Notes: generated from the letters alone by a model not told the origin. A stretch of 57,561 nt of DNA from Derxia lacustris (GCF_002105195.1 NZ_MUHU01000024.1:1-57561); one strand, 5' to 3'. Shown: positions 1 to 9,197, counted from the stretch's first letter. Numbers and translations are program-made.

Positions 1-1
1 C

Positions 2-2188
2 CGGCTGCCGGTCAACGTCGATCCGTTCGATTCGCGGCTCGACGACGAGATGGAGCGCGCGCGCCTGCGCCGGGTGTTCGATCAGGGCCTCGAAAAGACG
101 GTCGGCTACGTCCTGCCGCTCAAGCGCGACTGGAACGTGCAGCTCGGCGGCCCGATCTGGACCACCGGCCCGTGGTTCTTCCGCGATGAGCGCATGTACC
201 TCATCCCGGGCGATTCGCCGATGGGCTACCGCCTGCCGCTCGACTCGCTGCCCTGGGTGAAGAAGGGCGAATACCCGTTCCAGATCGAGCAGGACCCGTT
301 CGCCGCGCGCGACACGCTGCCGAGCTACACGGCGCTGCGCTCGCAATTCCCGGGCGGGCTGTTCGGCTCGGATGAAAGCGCGCATGGCGGCTACGGCTCC
401 GGTGCGGCGGGTTACGGCGCCGGCGCCTATGGCAGCGGCGTGGAAGGCCCGGACGGCACCGGCCGCCACGGTGCCGCCGACGGCGCGCTCGACGCGGACG
501 GCCGTGCCATCGCTTCGGCGCTGGCCGGCGATGCCAGCGGCGACGGCAAGGGCCCGGGCGCCGACCGCGCCAGCGCCGCCAGCTTCCAGACCGTGTCCAG
601 CACCACCGACACGCGCTATCCCAGCCGGTTCGAGTCGGCGCACTGGATCACCCGCACCGCGATGTGCATCGAGACGCGCGGCGGGCATCTCTACCTGTTC
701 ATGCCGCCGCTGCAACAGCTCGAGGACTACCTCGAGCTGCTGGTGGCGATCGAAGCCACGGCGGCCGACCTCGACATCAAGATCATCCTCGAGGGCTATC
801 AGCCGCCGCGCGATCCGCGTCTGCAAATCCTGCAGGTCACGCCCGATCCGGGCGTCATCGAGGTCAACATTCACCCGGCCGCCAACTGGGACGAGGTGGT
901 CGAGCACACCGAATTCCTCTACGAGGCGGCGCACTACACCCGCCTGTCGACCGAGAAATTCATGCTCGACGGCCGCCACACGGGCACCGGCGGCGGCAAC
1001 CATTTCGTGATGGGCGCGGCCACGCCGGCCGACAGCCCCTTCCTGCGCCGGCCCGACCTGCTGGCCAGCCTGATCGCGTTCTGGAACAACCATCCGTCGC
1101 TGAGCTATCTGTTCTCGGGCCTGTTCATCGGCCCGACCAGCCAGGCGCCGCGCATCGACGAGGCGCGCAACGACCAGGTGCTCGAATTCGAGATCGCGCG
1201 CCAGGAAATCGACCGCCTGCTCAAGGCCAACGGCGGCCCCGGCACGGCCTACATGCCGCCGTGGCTCATCGACCGCACGCTGCGCAACATCCTCATCGAC
1301 GTGACGGGCAACACCCATCGCAGCGAGTTCTGCATCGACAAGATGTACCCGCCCGATTTCGGCGGCACGCGGCTCGGCCTGCTGGAACTGCGCGCGTTCG
1401 AAATGCCGCCGCATGCGCGCATGAGCATCGTGCAGCAGCTGCTGCTGCGCGCCCTCATCGCCACGTTCTGGAACAAGGCCTACTCGCAGCCGCTGACGCG
1501 CTGGAATACCGAGCTGCACGACCGTTTCATGATGCGGACCTTCGTGCAGATGGATTTCGAGGACGTGCTGCACGACCTGCGCGACGGCGGCTTCGACTTC
1601 GATCCGGCCTGGTTCGCGCCGCACTTCGAGTTCCGCTTCCCGCTGGTGGGCAAGGTCGCCGCGCGCGGCATCGAACTCAATCTGCACAACGCGCTCGAAC
1701 CCTGGCACGTCATGGGCGAGGAGGGCGCGGCGGCCGGCACGGTGCGCTATGTGGATTCGTCGCTGGAGCGCGTGGAAGTCAAGGTCACCGGCCTCAACGA
1801 CCAGCGCCACATCGTCACCTGCAACGGCCGGCCGATTCCGCTCCAGCCGACCGGGCGCGTGGGCGAGTTCGTGGCTGGCGTGCGCTACCGCGCCTGGGCG
1901 CCGCCGTCGGCGCTCCATCCCACGATCGGCGTGCATGCGCCGCTCACCTTCGACATCGTCGATACCTGGATGGAGAAGTCGCTCGGCGGCTGCCGCTATC
2001 ACGTCGCCCATCCGGGTGGCCGCAACTACGTGACCTTCCCGGTCAATGCCTATGAAGCCGAGAGCCGCCGGCTCGCGCGCTTCAGTACCATCGGTCACAC
2101 CCCGGGCCGCATGGTGGTCGAGCCGGTCGGCCGAGGCCGCGACAAGGCGAGCCTCGAAATGCCGTTCACCCTCGACCTGCGGCGCTGA
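2..2188 (+). CDS. DUF2126 protein, C-terminal part (transglutaminase-DUF2126 family), 5' truncated
   Basis: The frame is open from the first bases of the window and continues through the internal ATG at 50, so the gene starts upstream; 728 codons are visible. Family members are about 1,100 residues, with an N-terminal transglutaminase-like domain (not in the window) followed by DUF2126, which is what is seen here. Recognisable family stretches are TVGYVLPL near the start, MPPWLIDRTLRN and HRSEFCIDKMYPPDFGG in the middle, and a C-terminal half rich in aromatic residues. An odd Gly/Ala-rich low-complexity segment (nt about 350-600) interrupts the domain. The protein belongs to the same predicted peptide-ligase/transglutaminase system as the next five plus-strand genes. 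Its reaction is unknown. Family call is firm, function is not. Confidence 0.85.
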   Translation, partial: RLPVNVDPFDSRLDDEMERARLRRVFDQGLEKTVGYVLPLKRDWNVQLGGPIWTTGPWFFRDERMYLIPGDSPMGYRLPLDSLPWVKKGEYPFQIEQDPFAARDTLPSYTALRSQFPGGLFGSDESAHGGYGSGAAGYGAGAYGSGVEGPDGTGRHGAADGALDADGRAIASALAGDASGDGKGPGADRASAASFQTVSSTTDTRYPSRFESAHWITRTAMCIETRGGHLYLFMPPLQQLEDYLELLVAIEATAADLDIKIILEGYQPPRDPRLQILQVTPDPGVIEVNIHPAANWDEVVEHTEFLYEAAHYTRLSTEKFMLDGRHTGTGGGNHFVMGAATPADSPFLRRPDLLASLIAFWNNHPSLSYLFSGLFIGPTSQAPRIDEARNDQVLEFEIARQEIDRLLKANGGPGTAYMPPWLIDRTLRNILIDVTGNTHRSEFCIDKMYPPDFGGTRLGLLELRAFEMPPHARMSIVQQLLLRALIATFWNKAYSQPLTRWNTELHDRFMMRTFVQMDFEDVLHDLRDGGFDFDPAWFAPHFEFRFPLVGKVAARGIELNLHNALEPWHVMGEEGAAAGTVRYVDSSLERVEVKVTGLNDQRHIVTCNGRPIPLQPTGRVGEFVAGVRYRAWAPPSALHPTIGVHAPLTFDIVDTWMEKSLGGCRYHVAHPGGRNYVTFPVNAYEAESRRLARFSTIGHTPGRMVVEPVGRGRDKASLEMPFTLDLRR

Positions 2189-2280
2189 GGTTTTCAGTCC
2201 CCGGCCAGCGCGCGCGAGCGTGCCGGCCGGGCCGTCCTGACCGCCGTTGGCGGCGGGTCACGAACGGTAAAAGCATCACC

Positions 2281-4833
2281 GTGGAATCCCTCTTCTCTGG
2301 CGTCGAACCCGCCGTCTCCGCCTCCGATGCGGCGGCGCGCGCGGCCCGCATTGCCGTGCCGGCGCGTACCGGCCATTTCGACGAGTTGCGCGGCTGTTCC
2401 AGCTGCGACGCGCGCAAGGAAAAGCTCGCGCCCGGCTGGGAGCAGTTCTTCAACGTGCTCGGCCTGCCGGGCCTTGGCCAGCTCGACGACGCGGCTCAGA
2501 CCGTCGAGCAGCAGATCCGCGAAAACGGCATCACCTACAACGTCTATGCCGATCCCAACGGCGCGTCGCGGCCGTGGTCGCTCGACCTGCTGCCGTGGGT
2601 CGTCAGCGCCAAGGAATGGGCCGGGCTCGAAGCCGGACTCGCACAGCGCGCCGAACTGCTCGAACGCATCCTGCACGACCTGTACGGCGAGCAGCGCCTG
2701 CTGCACGACAACCTGCTGCCGGCGGCCATCACCGTTGGCCATCCGAGCTATGTGCGGCCGATGCGCTGGGTCGTGCCGGCCGGCGGCGTGTTCCTGCACA
2801 TCGCCGCGTTCGACCTGGCGCGCGGTCCGGAAGGCGAATGGCGCGTGGTGTCCGAGCGCACCCAGGCGCCGTCGGGCCTGGGCTATGCGCTCGAAAACCG
2901 GGTGACGATCAGCAAGCTGTTTCCGGGGCCGTTCCGTCAGCTCAAGGTGCAGCATCTGGCGTCGACGTATCGGGCGCTGCTCGATTCGCTGCTGGCGCAT
3001 TGCCCGCGCGGCACTGCCGGCAAGGTGGTGCTGCTCACGCCGGGGCCGTTCAACGAAACCTATTTCGAGCAGGCCTATCTGGCGCGCTACCTCGGCATTC
3101 CGCTGGTCGAGGGCGGCGATCTGACGGTGCGCGACCAGCGCGTCTTCCTCAAGACGCTGCACGGACTGGAGCAGGTCGACGCGATCCTGCGCCGGCTCGA
3201 CGACGATTTCTGCGATCCGCTCGAACTGCGCTCCGACTCGGCGCTCGGCGTGCCGGGCCTGATGCAGGCGGTGCGCGCCGGCCATGTGCTGCTGGCCAAT
3301 TCGCTCGGCTCGGGCTTTCTGGAGTCGGCGGCGGTGCAGGGTTTTCTGCCGGCGGTCTGCCGCAACCTGATGGGCGAGGAACTCAAGCTCACCTCGCTGC
3401 CCACCTGGTGGTGCGGCGAGGAGGCGGCGCTCGAAGACGCGCTGCCGCATCTGTCGCAACTGGTGGTCAAGAGCACCTGGGGCAAGCGCTTCACGGCGCG
3501 CATCGGCGCGCATGCCACCGACAACGAGATCGCCGCGCTCGAAAAGCGCATCCGCGCCAATCCGGCCGACTACACGCTGCAAGAATTCCTGCCGCTGTCG
3601 CAGCTGCCGACCTGGAGCGACGGCCGCATCGTGCCGCGCGCCGCGATGCTGCGTGCCTTCGTCATCCGCGATGCCGAGGGCGGCTGGCGCGTGCTGCCCG
3701 GCGGTCTGGTGCGCACCGCGCATTCCGACCAGCTGGTGGTGTCGATGCAGAGCGGCGGCAGCAGTGCCGACGCCTGGGTGATGACCGACGGCACGGTCGA
3801 CGAGTTTTCGCTCATGCCCGGCCGCATGCGGCCCGAGCAGATCGCCGGCCGGCGCCGCGTGGTGTCGAGCCGCTCGGCCGAGAACCTGTTCTGGCTCGGC
3901 CGCTATACCGAGCGCGCCGAATTCGGCGTGCGGCTGTCGCGCGCGGTGCTGGCCGCGATCAGCGCCGACGACGAGCCGCCGCGCGCCGTGCTCGACGTGC
4001 TCGGCCAGCTCAGCCGCAACTTCGGGCTGGTGCCGCCCGGCACGCCGGCCATCAGCGCCTCGCGCGCCGAATTCGAGCGCGCGCTGATCGCCAAGCTCGG
4101 CGATCCGGCGGCGCTCGGCAGCCTCGCGTTCAATCTGGCCTCGCTCGAACGCTCGGCCGGCCACATCCGCGACCGGCTCGCGCCCGATCACTGGCGACTC
4201 ATCGTCGCGGCGCGCGTCGACCTCGACCGGCGGCTGGCGCGCGGCCGGCTGCACGGCGGCACCATCGCCCATGCCCAGCGCGTGCTCAGCGAGTTGGCCG
4301 ACGACCTCTCCGCCATCACCGGCGCCCAGGCCGACCGCATGACGCGCGACGACGGCTGGCGGCTGCTGTCGGCCGGACGCCAGCTCGAACGGCTGTCGTC
4401 GCTCGCCGGCAGCATGCTCACGGTGCTCGAGTCGGGCGCCGGCAACTATTCGGCCGGGCTCGAACTGCTGCTCGCGCTCTACGACAGCACCATCACCTAT
4501 CGCTCGATCTACCAGCGCAGCGTCGAACTGCCGGCGGTCGCCGATCTGCTGGTGCTCGACCGCAGCAATCCGCGCTCGCTGGCCTATGTGTATTCGCGCC
4601 TCATCCGCGACATCTCGCGGCTGCCGGGCGGCGGCCAGGGCACGGCGCTGAGCGTGCCCGAGCCCGATTCCTGGCAGCTCGCGGCACTCTGCCGCGCCGA
4701 TGCCGCCGGCGTGCCGCGCGCGCTCACCGCGCTGGTGCGTGCGCTCTGCGCCGTGTCGCGCGTGCTGTCGGACGACCTCAGCCGGCGCTATTTCAGTCTG
4801 GCCGAAGGCTGGGTCCGCCCGGTCATGTCCTGA
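2281..4833 (+). CDS. Circularly permuted ATP-grasp / alpha-E domain fusion protein
   Basis: An 850-residue fusion. Residues about 1-500 are a type-2 circularly permuted ATP-grasp domain (DUF404/DUF407), with YNVYADPNG, LLPGPFNE-like and RLDDDFCDPLELR stretches. Residues about 525-845 are an alpha-E domain (DUF403), beginning SAENLFWLGRYTERAE. The pair is predicted to form an amide or peptide bond using ATP; substrate unknown. Compared with the stand-alone paralogue at 5877, the Gly-rich ATP-binding loop (GGYGM there) reads WGKRF here, and HIDLR reads AAMLR, so nucleotide handling may differ. The start is GTG at 2281 with no clear Shine-Dalgarno site. The 92-base gap before it holds a hairpin at 2239-2259 without a U-tract. 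The stop overlaps the next start (TGATG), indicating translational coupling. Confidence 0.9.
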   Translation: MESLFSGVEPAVSASDAAARAARIAVPARTGHFDELRGCSSCDARKEKLAPGWEQFFNVLGLPGLGQLDDAAQTVEQQIRENGITYNVYADPNGASRPWSLDLLPWVVSAKEWAGLEAGLAQRAELLERILHDLYGEQRLLHDNLLPAAITVGHPSYVRPMRWVVPAGGVFLHIAAFDLARGPEGEWRVVSERTQAPSGLGYALENRVTISKLFPGPFRQLKVQHLASTYRALLDSLLAHCPRGTAGKVVLLTPGPFNETYFEQAYLARYLGIPLVEGGDLTVRDQRVFLKTLHGLEQVDAILRRLDDDFCDPLELRSDSALGVPGLMQAVRAGHVLLANSLGSGFLESAAVQGFLPAVCRNLMGEELKLTSLPTWWCGEEAALEDALPHLSQLVVKSTWGKRFTARIGAHATDNEIAALEKRIRANPADYTLQEFLPLSQLPTWSDGRIVPRAAMLRAFVIRDAEGGWRVLPGGLVRTAHSDQLVVSMQSGGSSADAWVMTDGTVDEFSLMPGRMRPEQIAGRRRVVSSRSAENLFWLGRYTERAEFGVRLSRAVLAAISADDEPPRAVLDVLGQLSRNFGLVPPGTPAISASRAEFERALIAKLGDPAALGSLAFNLASLERSAGHIRDRLAPDHWRLIVAARVDLDRRLARGRLHGGTIAHAQRVLSELADDLSAITGAQADRMTRDDGWRLLSAGRQLERLSSLAGSMLTVLESGAGNYSAGLELLLALYDSTITYRSIYQRSVELPAVADLLVLDRSNPRSLAYVYSRLIRDISRLPGGGQGTALSVPEPDSWQLAALCRADAAGVPRALTALVRALCAVSRVLSDDLSRRYFSLAEGWVRPVMS

Positions 4834-5777
4834 TGAGCACCATGAACACAGCCGTCATTCCCGCGCCGCGCGCCATTGAAGTGCAGCGTCTCAAGGTCAT
4901 TCACCAAACCACGTACCACTACGCGGCGCCGGTGGATGTCGCGCACCATCTTGCGGCGCTGCGGCTCGCGCGCCTGCCCTGCCAGCGCATCGAGCAGCAG
5001 GAGCTGATGATCGCGCCGCTGCCGGCCAGCCACGGCCGCTGGACCGACGGCTACGGCAATGCGCGCGACTTCTTTTCCATCACCGGCTCGCATGCGGTGC
5101 TGGGCGTGTGCTCGGCCGGCATCGTCGAGCGCGCCGTGCCCGGCGTGCCGACGCGCGGCCAGCCCTGGGAGCGGCTGCGCGACGGCCTGCATTTCCGCGT
5201 CGGCGTGCCCTATGACGCGGCGGCCGAATTCGCGCTGCCGTCGCCCTGGGTGGCGCTGCATCCCGAGCTGGCCGCCTTCGCCGCGCCGAGCTTTCCGCCC
5301 GGTCGCGACGTGATCGAGGGCGTGCTCGATCTGATGCGCCGCGTGCATGAGCACTTCACCTTCGATCCGGCCGGCACCGACGTGGAAACCTCGGCGCTCG
5401 ATGCCTTCAAGCTGGCCCACGGCGTGTGCCAGGACTACGCCCACGTCATGATCGGCGCGTTGCGCGCCATCGGTCTCGCGGCGCGCTACGTGAGCGGCTA
5501 TCTGCTCACCAATCCGCCGCCGGGCCAGCCGCGCCTGATCGGTGCGGATGCGTCCCATGCCTGGGTCAGCGTCTATTGCGGTGCGGATTCGGGCGGAGAT
5601 GGCGGCTGGCTTGAGCTCGATCCCACCAACGACGTGATCGTCGGATCCAAGCATGTGACCGTCGCGTATGGTCGCGATTACGGTGATGTCACCCCGTTGC
5701 GAGGCGTGCTCCAGGGGGGCGGCGCGCACACGCTCGAGGTGGCGGTCACCGTGATGCCGATGGAGGAAGAGGTCTGA
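4833..5777 (+). CDS. Transglutaminase-like protein (first copy)
   Basis: 314 residues. An N-terminal beta-rich domain (VIHQTTYHYAAPV) is followed by a transglutaminase core. The cysteine-protease-like triad is visible: Cys in GVCQDYAH, His in ASHAWVSV and Asp in LELDPTND. In related loci these proteins are predicted to hydrolyse or transfer amide bonds made by the neighbouring ATP-grasp ligase. No signal peptide is seen, so a cytoplasmic location is likely. The ATG at 4833 overlaps the stop of the upstream ligase fusion, so the two are translationally coupled and probably made in fixed proportion. Substrate unknown. Confidence 0.9.
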   Translation: MSTMNTAVIPAPRAIEVQRLKVIHQTTYHYAAPVDVAHHLAALRLARLPCQRIEQQELMIAPLPASHGRWTDGYGNARDFFSITGSHAVLGVCSAGIVERAVPGVPTRGQPWERLRDGLHFRVGVPYDAAAEFALPSPWVALHPELAAFAAPSFPPGRDVIEGVLDLMRRVHEHFTFDPAGTDVETSALDAFKLAHGVCQDYAHVMIGALRAIGLAARYVSGYLLTNPPPGQPRLIGADASHAWVSVYCGADSGGDGGWLELDPTNDVIVGSKHVTVAYGRDYGDVTPLRGVLQGGGAHTLEVAVTVMPMEEEV

Positions 5778-5787
5778 CGCGCCGCTG

Positions 5788-5811
5788 CCGTGCAATGGCA
5801 CGGAACTTGAA
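5788..5811 (+). promoter_or_regulatory. Candidate sigma-54-like -24/-12 element overlapping a small hairpin
   Basis: TGGCACG at 5796, four bases, then TTGAA at 5807. The -24 half matches the RpoN consensus exactly and the spacing is right, but the -12 GC is GA, a serious mismatch. The same bases form a 6-bp hairpin (CCGTGC/GCACGG, loop AATG, 5788-5803). It lies 66 bases before the ATG at 5877, inside the only sizeable gap within the plus-strand ligase cluster. It could be an RpoN promoter, a weak hairpin, or chance. Confidence 0.3.
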
Positions 5812-5876
5812 GGCGCTGTATTCAAGGTACGAAGCTCCCCCTGCAAACACCTGCCCATCGGAGACAACAAGACACC

Positions 5877-7301
5877 ATGGCTGTCCAGCGCTTTTTCGAC
5901 GAGATGTATTCCGACGCTGCGAACCGGCAGGTCCGCCCGCACTACGACCACTTCGACCAGTGGCTGAGAGAACAGCCCACCGATGTCATCGCCGCCAAGC
6001 GTGCCGAAGCCGATCTCATCTTCCGGCGCGTGGGCATCACCTTCGCCGTGTATGGCGATGAATCGGGCACCGAGCGCCTGATTCCGTTCGACATCATTCC
6101 CCGCATCATTCCGGCGGCCGAATGGAAGACGATGGAAGCCGGCCTGCGTCAGCGCGTGACCGCGCTGAACATGTTTCTGCACGACATCTATCACGACCAG
6201 AAGATCATCAAGGCCGGCGTCGTGCCGCCCGAGCAGATCCTGCGCAACGGCCAGTTCCGCGCCGAAATGCAGGGCATCGACGTGCCGCAGAACATCTATG
6301 CCCACATCGCGGGCGTCGATGTGGTGCGTGCCGGTGCCGGCGAGTACTACGTGCTCGAAGACAACCTGCGCGTGCCCTCGGGCGTGAGCTACATGCTCGA
6401 GGACCGCAAGATGATGATGCGGCTCTTCCCCGAGCTGTTCGCCAAGCATCGCGTGGCGCCGGTGGCCCACTATCCCGACATGCTGCTGGAGAACCTGCGC
6501 AGCTGTGCGCCGCAGGGCATCAGCGATCCGACGGTCGTGGTCATGACGCCGGGCATGTACAACTCGGCCTATTTCGAGCACGCCTTCCTGGCGCAGCAGA
6601 TGGGCGTCGAGCTGGTCGAGGGGCAGGATCTGTTCGTCGACAAGGGCTATGTGTTCATGCGCACCACGCGCGGCCCGCAGCGGGTCGACGTGATCTACCG
6701 CCGCGTCGACGACGACTTCCTCGATCCGCTCGCGTTCCGGCCCGATTCGTCGCTCGGCGTGCCCGGGCTGCTGAGCGTGTACCGCGCCGGCAATGTGACG
6801 CTGGCCAATGCCATCGGCACCGGCGTCGCCGACGACAAGAGCACCTACTGCTTCGTGCCGGACATGATCAAGTTCTACCTCGACGAGGACCCGATCATCT
6901 CCAACGTGCCCACCTATCAGTGCCGCAAGGAGCTCGATCTGAGCTACGTGCTGGCCAACCTCAAGGATCTGGTGGTGAAGGAGATCCACAACGCCGGCGG
7001 CTACGGGATGCTGGTCGGTCCGGCCTCCACCACGGCCGAGATCGAGGACTTCCGCGTCAAGATCAAGGCCAAGCCCGAGAACTACATCGCCCAGCCCACG
7101 CTGGCGCTGTCGGCCTGTCCGACCTTCGTGGAAGCCGGCGTCGCGCCGCGCCACATCGACCTGCGGCCCTTCGTGCTGTCGGGCAAGAACGTGGCCATGT
7201 GCCCCGGTGGATTGACGCGGGTGGCCCTGCGGGAAGGGTCGCTCGTCGTCAATTCGTCGCAGGGCGGCGGCACCAAGGACACCTGGGTCCTCGAATCCTG
7301 A
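5877..7301 (+). CDS. Circularly permuted ATP-grasp protein (stand-alone)
   Basis: 474 residues, a type-2 circularly permuted ATP-grasp (DUF404 plus DUF407) without the alpha-E fusion. Features seen: AVYGDESGTERLIPFD near residue 60, PGMYNSAYFEHAFLA, YRRVDDDFLDPLAFR, the Gly-rich loop NAGGYGMLVG near residue 370, HIDLRPFV near 424 and SSQGGGTKDTWVL at the C-terminus. All expected ATP- and metal-binding elements look intact, unlike the fused paralogue upstream. A gene for a separate alpha-E protein follows 32 bases downstream, so ligase and alpha-E are encoded as two polypeptides here. Predicted role: ATP-dependent amide or peptide bond formation on an unknown substrate. Confidence 0.92.
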   Translation: MAVQRFFDEMYSDAANRQVRPHYDHFDQWLREQPTDVIAAKRAEADLIFRRVGITFAVYGDESGTERLIPFDIIPRIIPAAEWKTMEAGLRQRVTALNMFLHDIYHDQKIIKAGVVPPEQILRNGQFRAEMQGIDVPQNIYAHIAGVDVVRAGAGEYYVLEDNLRVPSGVSYMLEDRKMMMRLFPELFAKHRVAPVAHYPDMLLENLRSCAPQGISDPTVVVMTPGMYNSAYFEHAFLAQQMGVELVEGQDLFVDKGYVFMRTTRGPQRVDVIYRRVDDDFLDPLAFRPDSSLGVPGLLSVYRAGNVTLANAIGTGVADDKSTYCFVPDMIKFYLDEDPIISNVPTYQCRKELDLSYVLANLKDLVVKEIHNAGGYGMLVGPASTTAEIEDFRVKIKAKPENYIAQPTLALSACPTFVEAGVAPRHIDLRPFVLSGKNVAMCPGGLTRVALREGSLVVNSSQGGGTKDTWVLES

Positions 7302-7333
7302 ACAGCGCCATCCACCAAGCTAGAGAACACAAG

Positions 7334-8323
7334 ATGCTGAGCCGCACCGCCGATCACCTTTTCTGGATGGCCCGTTACACCGAGCGTGCCGAGAACACCG
7401 CCCGCATGCTCGACGTGAACGTGCAGACCTCGCTGCTGCCGCTGTCGAATGTCGACGCCGACCGCGGCTGGCGCAGCATGCTCGGCATTTCCGAGCTGCT
7501 GAGCCGCTACGAGGCGCGCTTCGGCACCGTGCTGCATGCGCGTCAGGTGCTGGACTTCATGGTCCGCGACCCCGAAAACCCCAGCTCGATCCTATCCTGC
7601 CTGCAAGCCGCGCGCGAAAACGCGCGTGCCGTGCGCGGCACGCTCACGACCGAAGTGTGGGAAACGCAGAACGACACTTGGCTTGAGCTGCAACGCATCA
7701 TCAAGAGCAAGGTGCTCGACACCGACCCGAGCAATTTCTTCGAGTGGGTGAAGTTCCGGTCGCACCTGTCGCGCGGCGTGACGCTGGGCACCATGCTCAA
7801 GGACGAGGCGTTCTACTTCATCCGCCTGGGCACCCACCTCGAGCGCGCCGACAACACCGCGCGGATTCTCGACGTCAAGTTTCACGGCGCCGAAGACCTG
7901 CTCCAGCTCGACTACGCCAACCCCAATCGCATGCGCGCGCTCGACCAGACCGACGCGCAGCGCGACTTCTATCACTGGGCGGCGGTGCTGCGCTCGGTGT
8001 CGGCGTTCGAGGTGTATCGCAAGGTCTATCGCGACGTGATCACGCCCGAGCGCGTGGCCGAGCTGCTCATCCTCAACGGCGCCATGCCGCGTTCGCTGGC
8101 CAACTGCATGAACGAGGTGCTGAGCAATCTGGGCAGCATCACCAATGCGCAGAGCGCCGAGACCGAACGCCGCGCCGGCCTGCTGGTGGCCGAGCTGCAT
8201 TACGGCCGCATCGACGACGTGTTCCACACCGGTCTGCATGCCTACCTGACGAGCTTCCTCGAAAAGGTCGGCGATCTGGGCAACCGCATCTCGCGGGATT
8301 TCCTCGTGCCGCTGGTCGGCTGA
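7334..8323 (+). CDS. Alpha-E domain protein (DUF403)
   Basis: 329 residues, almost wholly alpha-helical. It begins LSRTADHLFWMARYTERAENTARMLD-type sequence with the Arg/Glu-rich motif that gives the family its name; a second RAENTAR-like stretch (LERADNTARILD) lies near residue 170. The family is nearly always next to, or fused with, cpATP-grasp proteins and is thought to be a partner or accessory of the ligase. I started it at the ATG at 7334, because homologous sequence begins there and the open frame upstream overlaps the ligase. It follows the ligase by 32 bases and precedes a transglutaminase gene by 25 bases, so all three are probably co-transcribed. Confidence 0.92.
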   Translation: MLSRTADHLFWMARYTERAENTARMLDVNVQTSLLPLSNVDADRGWRSMLGISELLSRYEARFGTVLHARQVLDFMVRDPENPSSILSCLQAARENARAVRGTLTTEVWETQNDTWLELQRIIKSKVLDTDPSNFFEWVKFRSHLSRGVTLGTMLKDEAFYFIRLGTHLERADNTARILDVKFHGAEDLLQLDYANPNRMRALDQTDAQRDFYHWAAVLRSVSAFEVYRKVYRDVITPERVAELLILNGAMPRSLANCMNEVLSNLGSITNAQSAETERRAGLLVAELHYGRIDDVFHTGLHAYLTSFLEKVGDLGNRISRDFLVPLVG

Positions 8324-8348
8324 CGTTCATCACGGAGGGCCGGGAGAG

Positions 8349-9161
8349 ATGCGCCTTTCGGTCCTCCATGAAACGACGTACAGCTACACCGCGCCGTTCC
8401 ACTATTCCATCCAGCAGCTGCGGCTCACGCCGCGGCCCTGCGCCAACCGGTCGGTGGTCGAATGGCAGCTGACCGGCCCCGTGCCGCTCAGCGCCACGCC
8501 CGATCCCTTCGACAACCCGATGCACACGCTGTCGATCACGAACCACGGTTCGAAGATCCATGTGAGCGCACGCGGGCTGGTCGAGACCACGCCGCCGCAT
8601 GACGGCCGCGTGGACGAGAAGCCCGGCCGCGGCGACTCGCCGCATCACTTCGTTTCCGCCACCCACTTCACCCAGCCCGACGAGCGCCTGCTCGACTTTG
8701 CCGCCGCCTTGCGCGACCGGCCCGGTCCGGCGGCGCTGCTCGATTTCGCCCAGCTGGTGCGCGATGCAGTGCAGTACGAGACCGGCTCCACGCATGTGGG
8801 CGTGACCGCCGCCCAGGCGCTGGCGCAGGGGCGCGGCGTGTGCCAGGACCATGCGCATGTGTTTGCCGCCGCCTGCCGCGCGCGCGGCGTGCCCTGCCGT
8901 TACGTGTCGGGCTATTTCTGCCCCGAAGGCGCGCCCGGCGAGGCCAGCCACGCCTGGGCCGAAGCCTGGGTCGAAGACCCGCTGCTGCCCGGCGGCGGCA
9001 GCTGGACCGGCATCGACGTGACCCATGCCGGTTTTGCCGGCGAGCGCCATGTGCGGCTCGCCATCGGCCGCGACTACGAATCGGCCGCGCCGATCCGCGG
9101 CATGCGCAGCGGCGGCGGCGCCGAGCGCATGCGCGTGCTGGTCCACATCACGCCGCGCTGA
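8349..9161 (+). CDS. Transglutaminase-like protein (second copy)
   Basis: 270 residues, same architecture as the copy at 4833: beta-rich N-terminus (VLHETTYSYTAPF) then a transglutaminase core with Cys in GVCQDHAH, His in ASHAWAEAW and Asp in GIDVTH. It closes the split ligase/alpha-E/transglutaminase operon. The start at 8349 follows a purine-rich ribosome site (GGAGGG/GGGAGAG) in the short gap after the alpha-E gene. Having two complete transglutaminases plus a DUF2126-linked one suggests that each ligase has its own partner, which is inference. Confidence 0.9.
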   Translation: MRLSVLHETTYSYTAPFHYSIQQLRLTPRPCANRSVVEWQLTGPVPLSATPDPFDNPMHTLSITNHGSKIHVSARGLVETTPPHDGRVDEKPGRGDSPHHFVSATHFTQPDERLLDFAAALRDRPGPAALLDFAQLVRDAVQYETGSTHVGVTAAQALAQGRGVCQDHAHVFAAACRARGVPCRYVSGYFCPEGAPGEASHAWAEAWVEDPLLPGGGSWTGIDVTHAGFAGERHVRLAIGRDYESAAPIRGMRSGGGAERMRVLVHITPR

Positions 9162-9166
9162 CGGCG

Positions 9167-9191
9167 CGCCGGCTGCTTCTGCCAGCCGGCG
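9167..9191. terminator. Hairpin between convergent transglutaminase and gdhA genes
   Basis: CGCCGGCT and AGCCGGCG form a perfect 8-bp stem around a 9-base loop, filling most of the 36-base gap between two convergent genes. No U-tract follows on either strand, so it may only assist Rho-dependent or bidirectional termination. Confidence 0.4.
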
Positions 9192-9197
9192 ATGCGC

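Noticed and set aside
2239..2259. Hairpin before the ligase fusion as a terminator
   Set aside because: 8-bp stem with a bulge and no T-run; downstream gene belongs to the same functional group.
2194..4272. Long minus-strand open frame (692 codons) opposite the ligase fusion
   Set aside because: Composition is Arg/Ala/His/Gln-rich without domains; it mirrors the codon pattern of the plus-strand gene in GC-rich DNA.
4788..7154. Minus-strand open frame of 788 codons across three plus-strand genes
   Set aside because: It spans the stops and gaps of well-supported genes and shows no family similarity.
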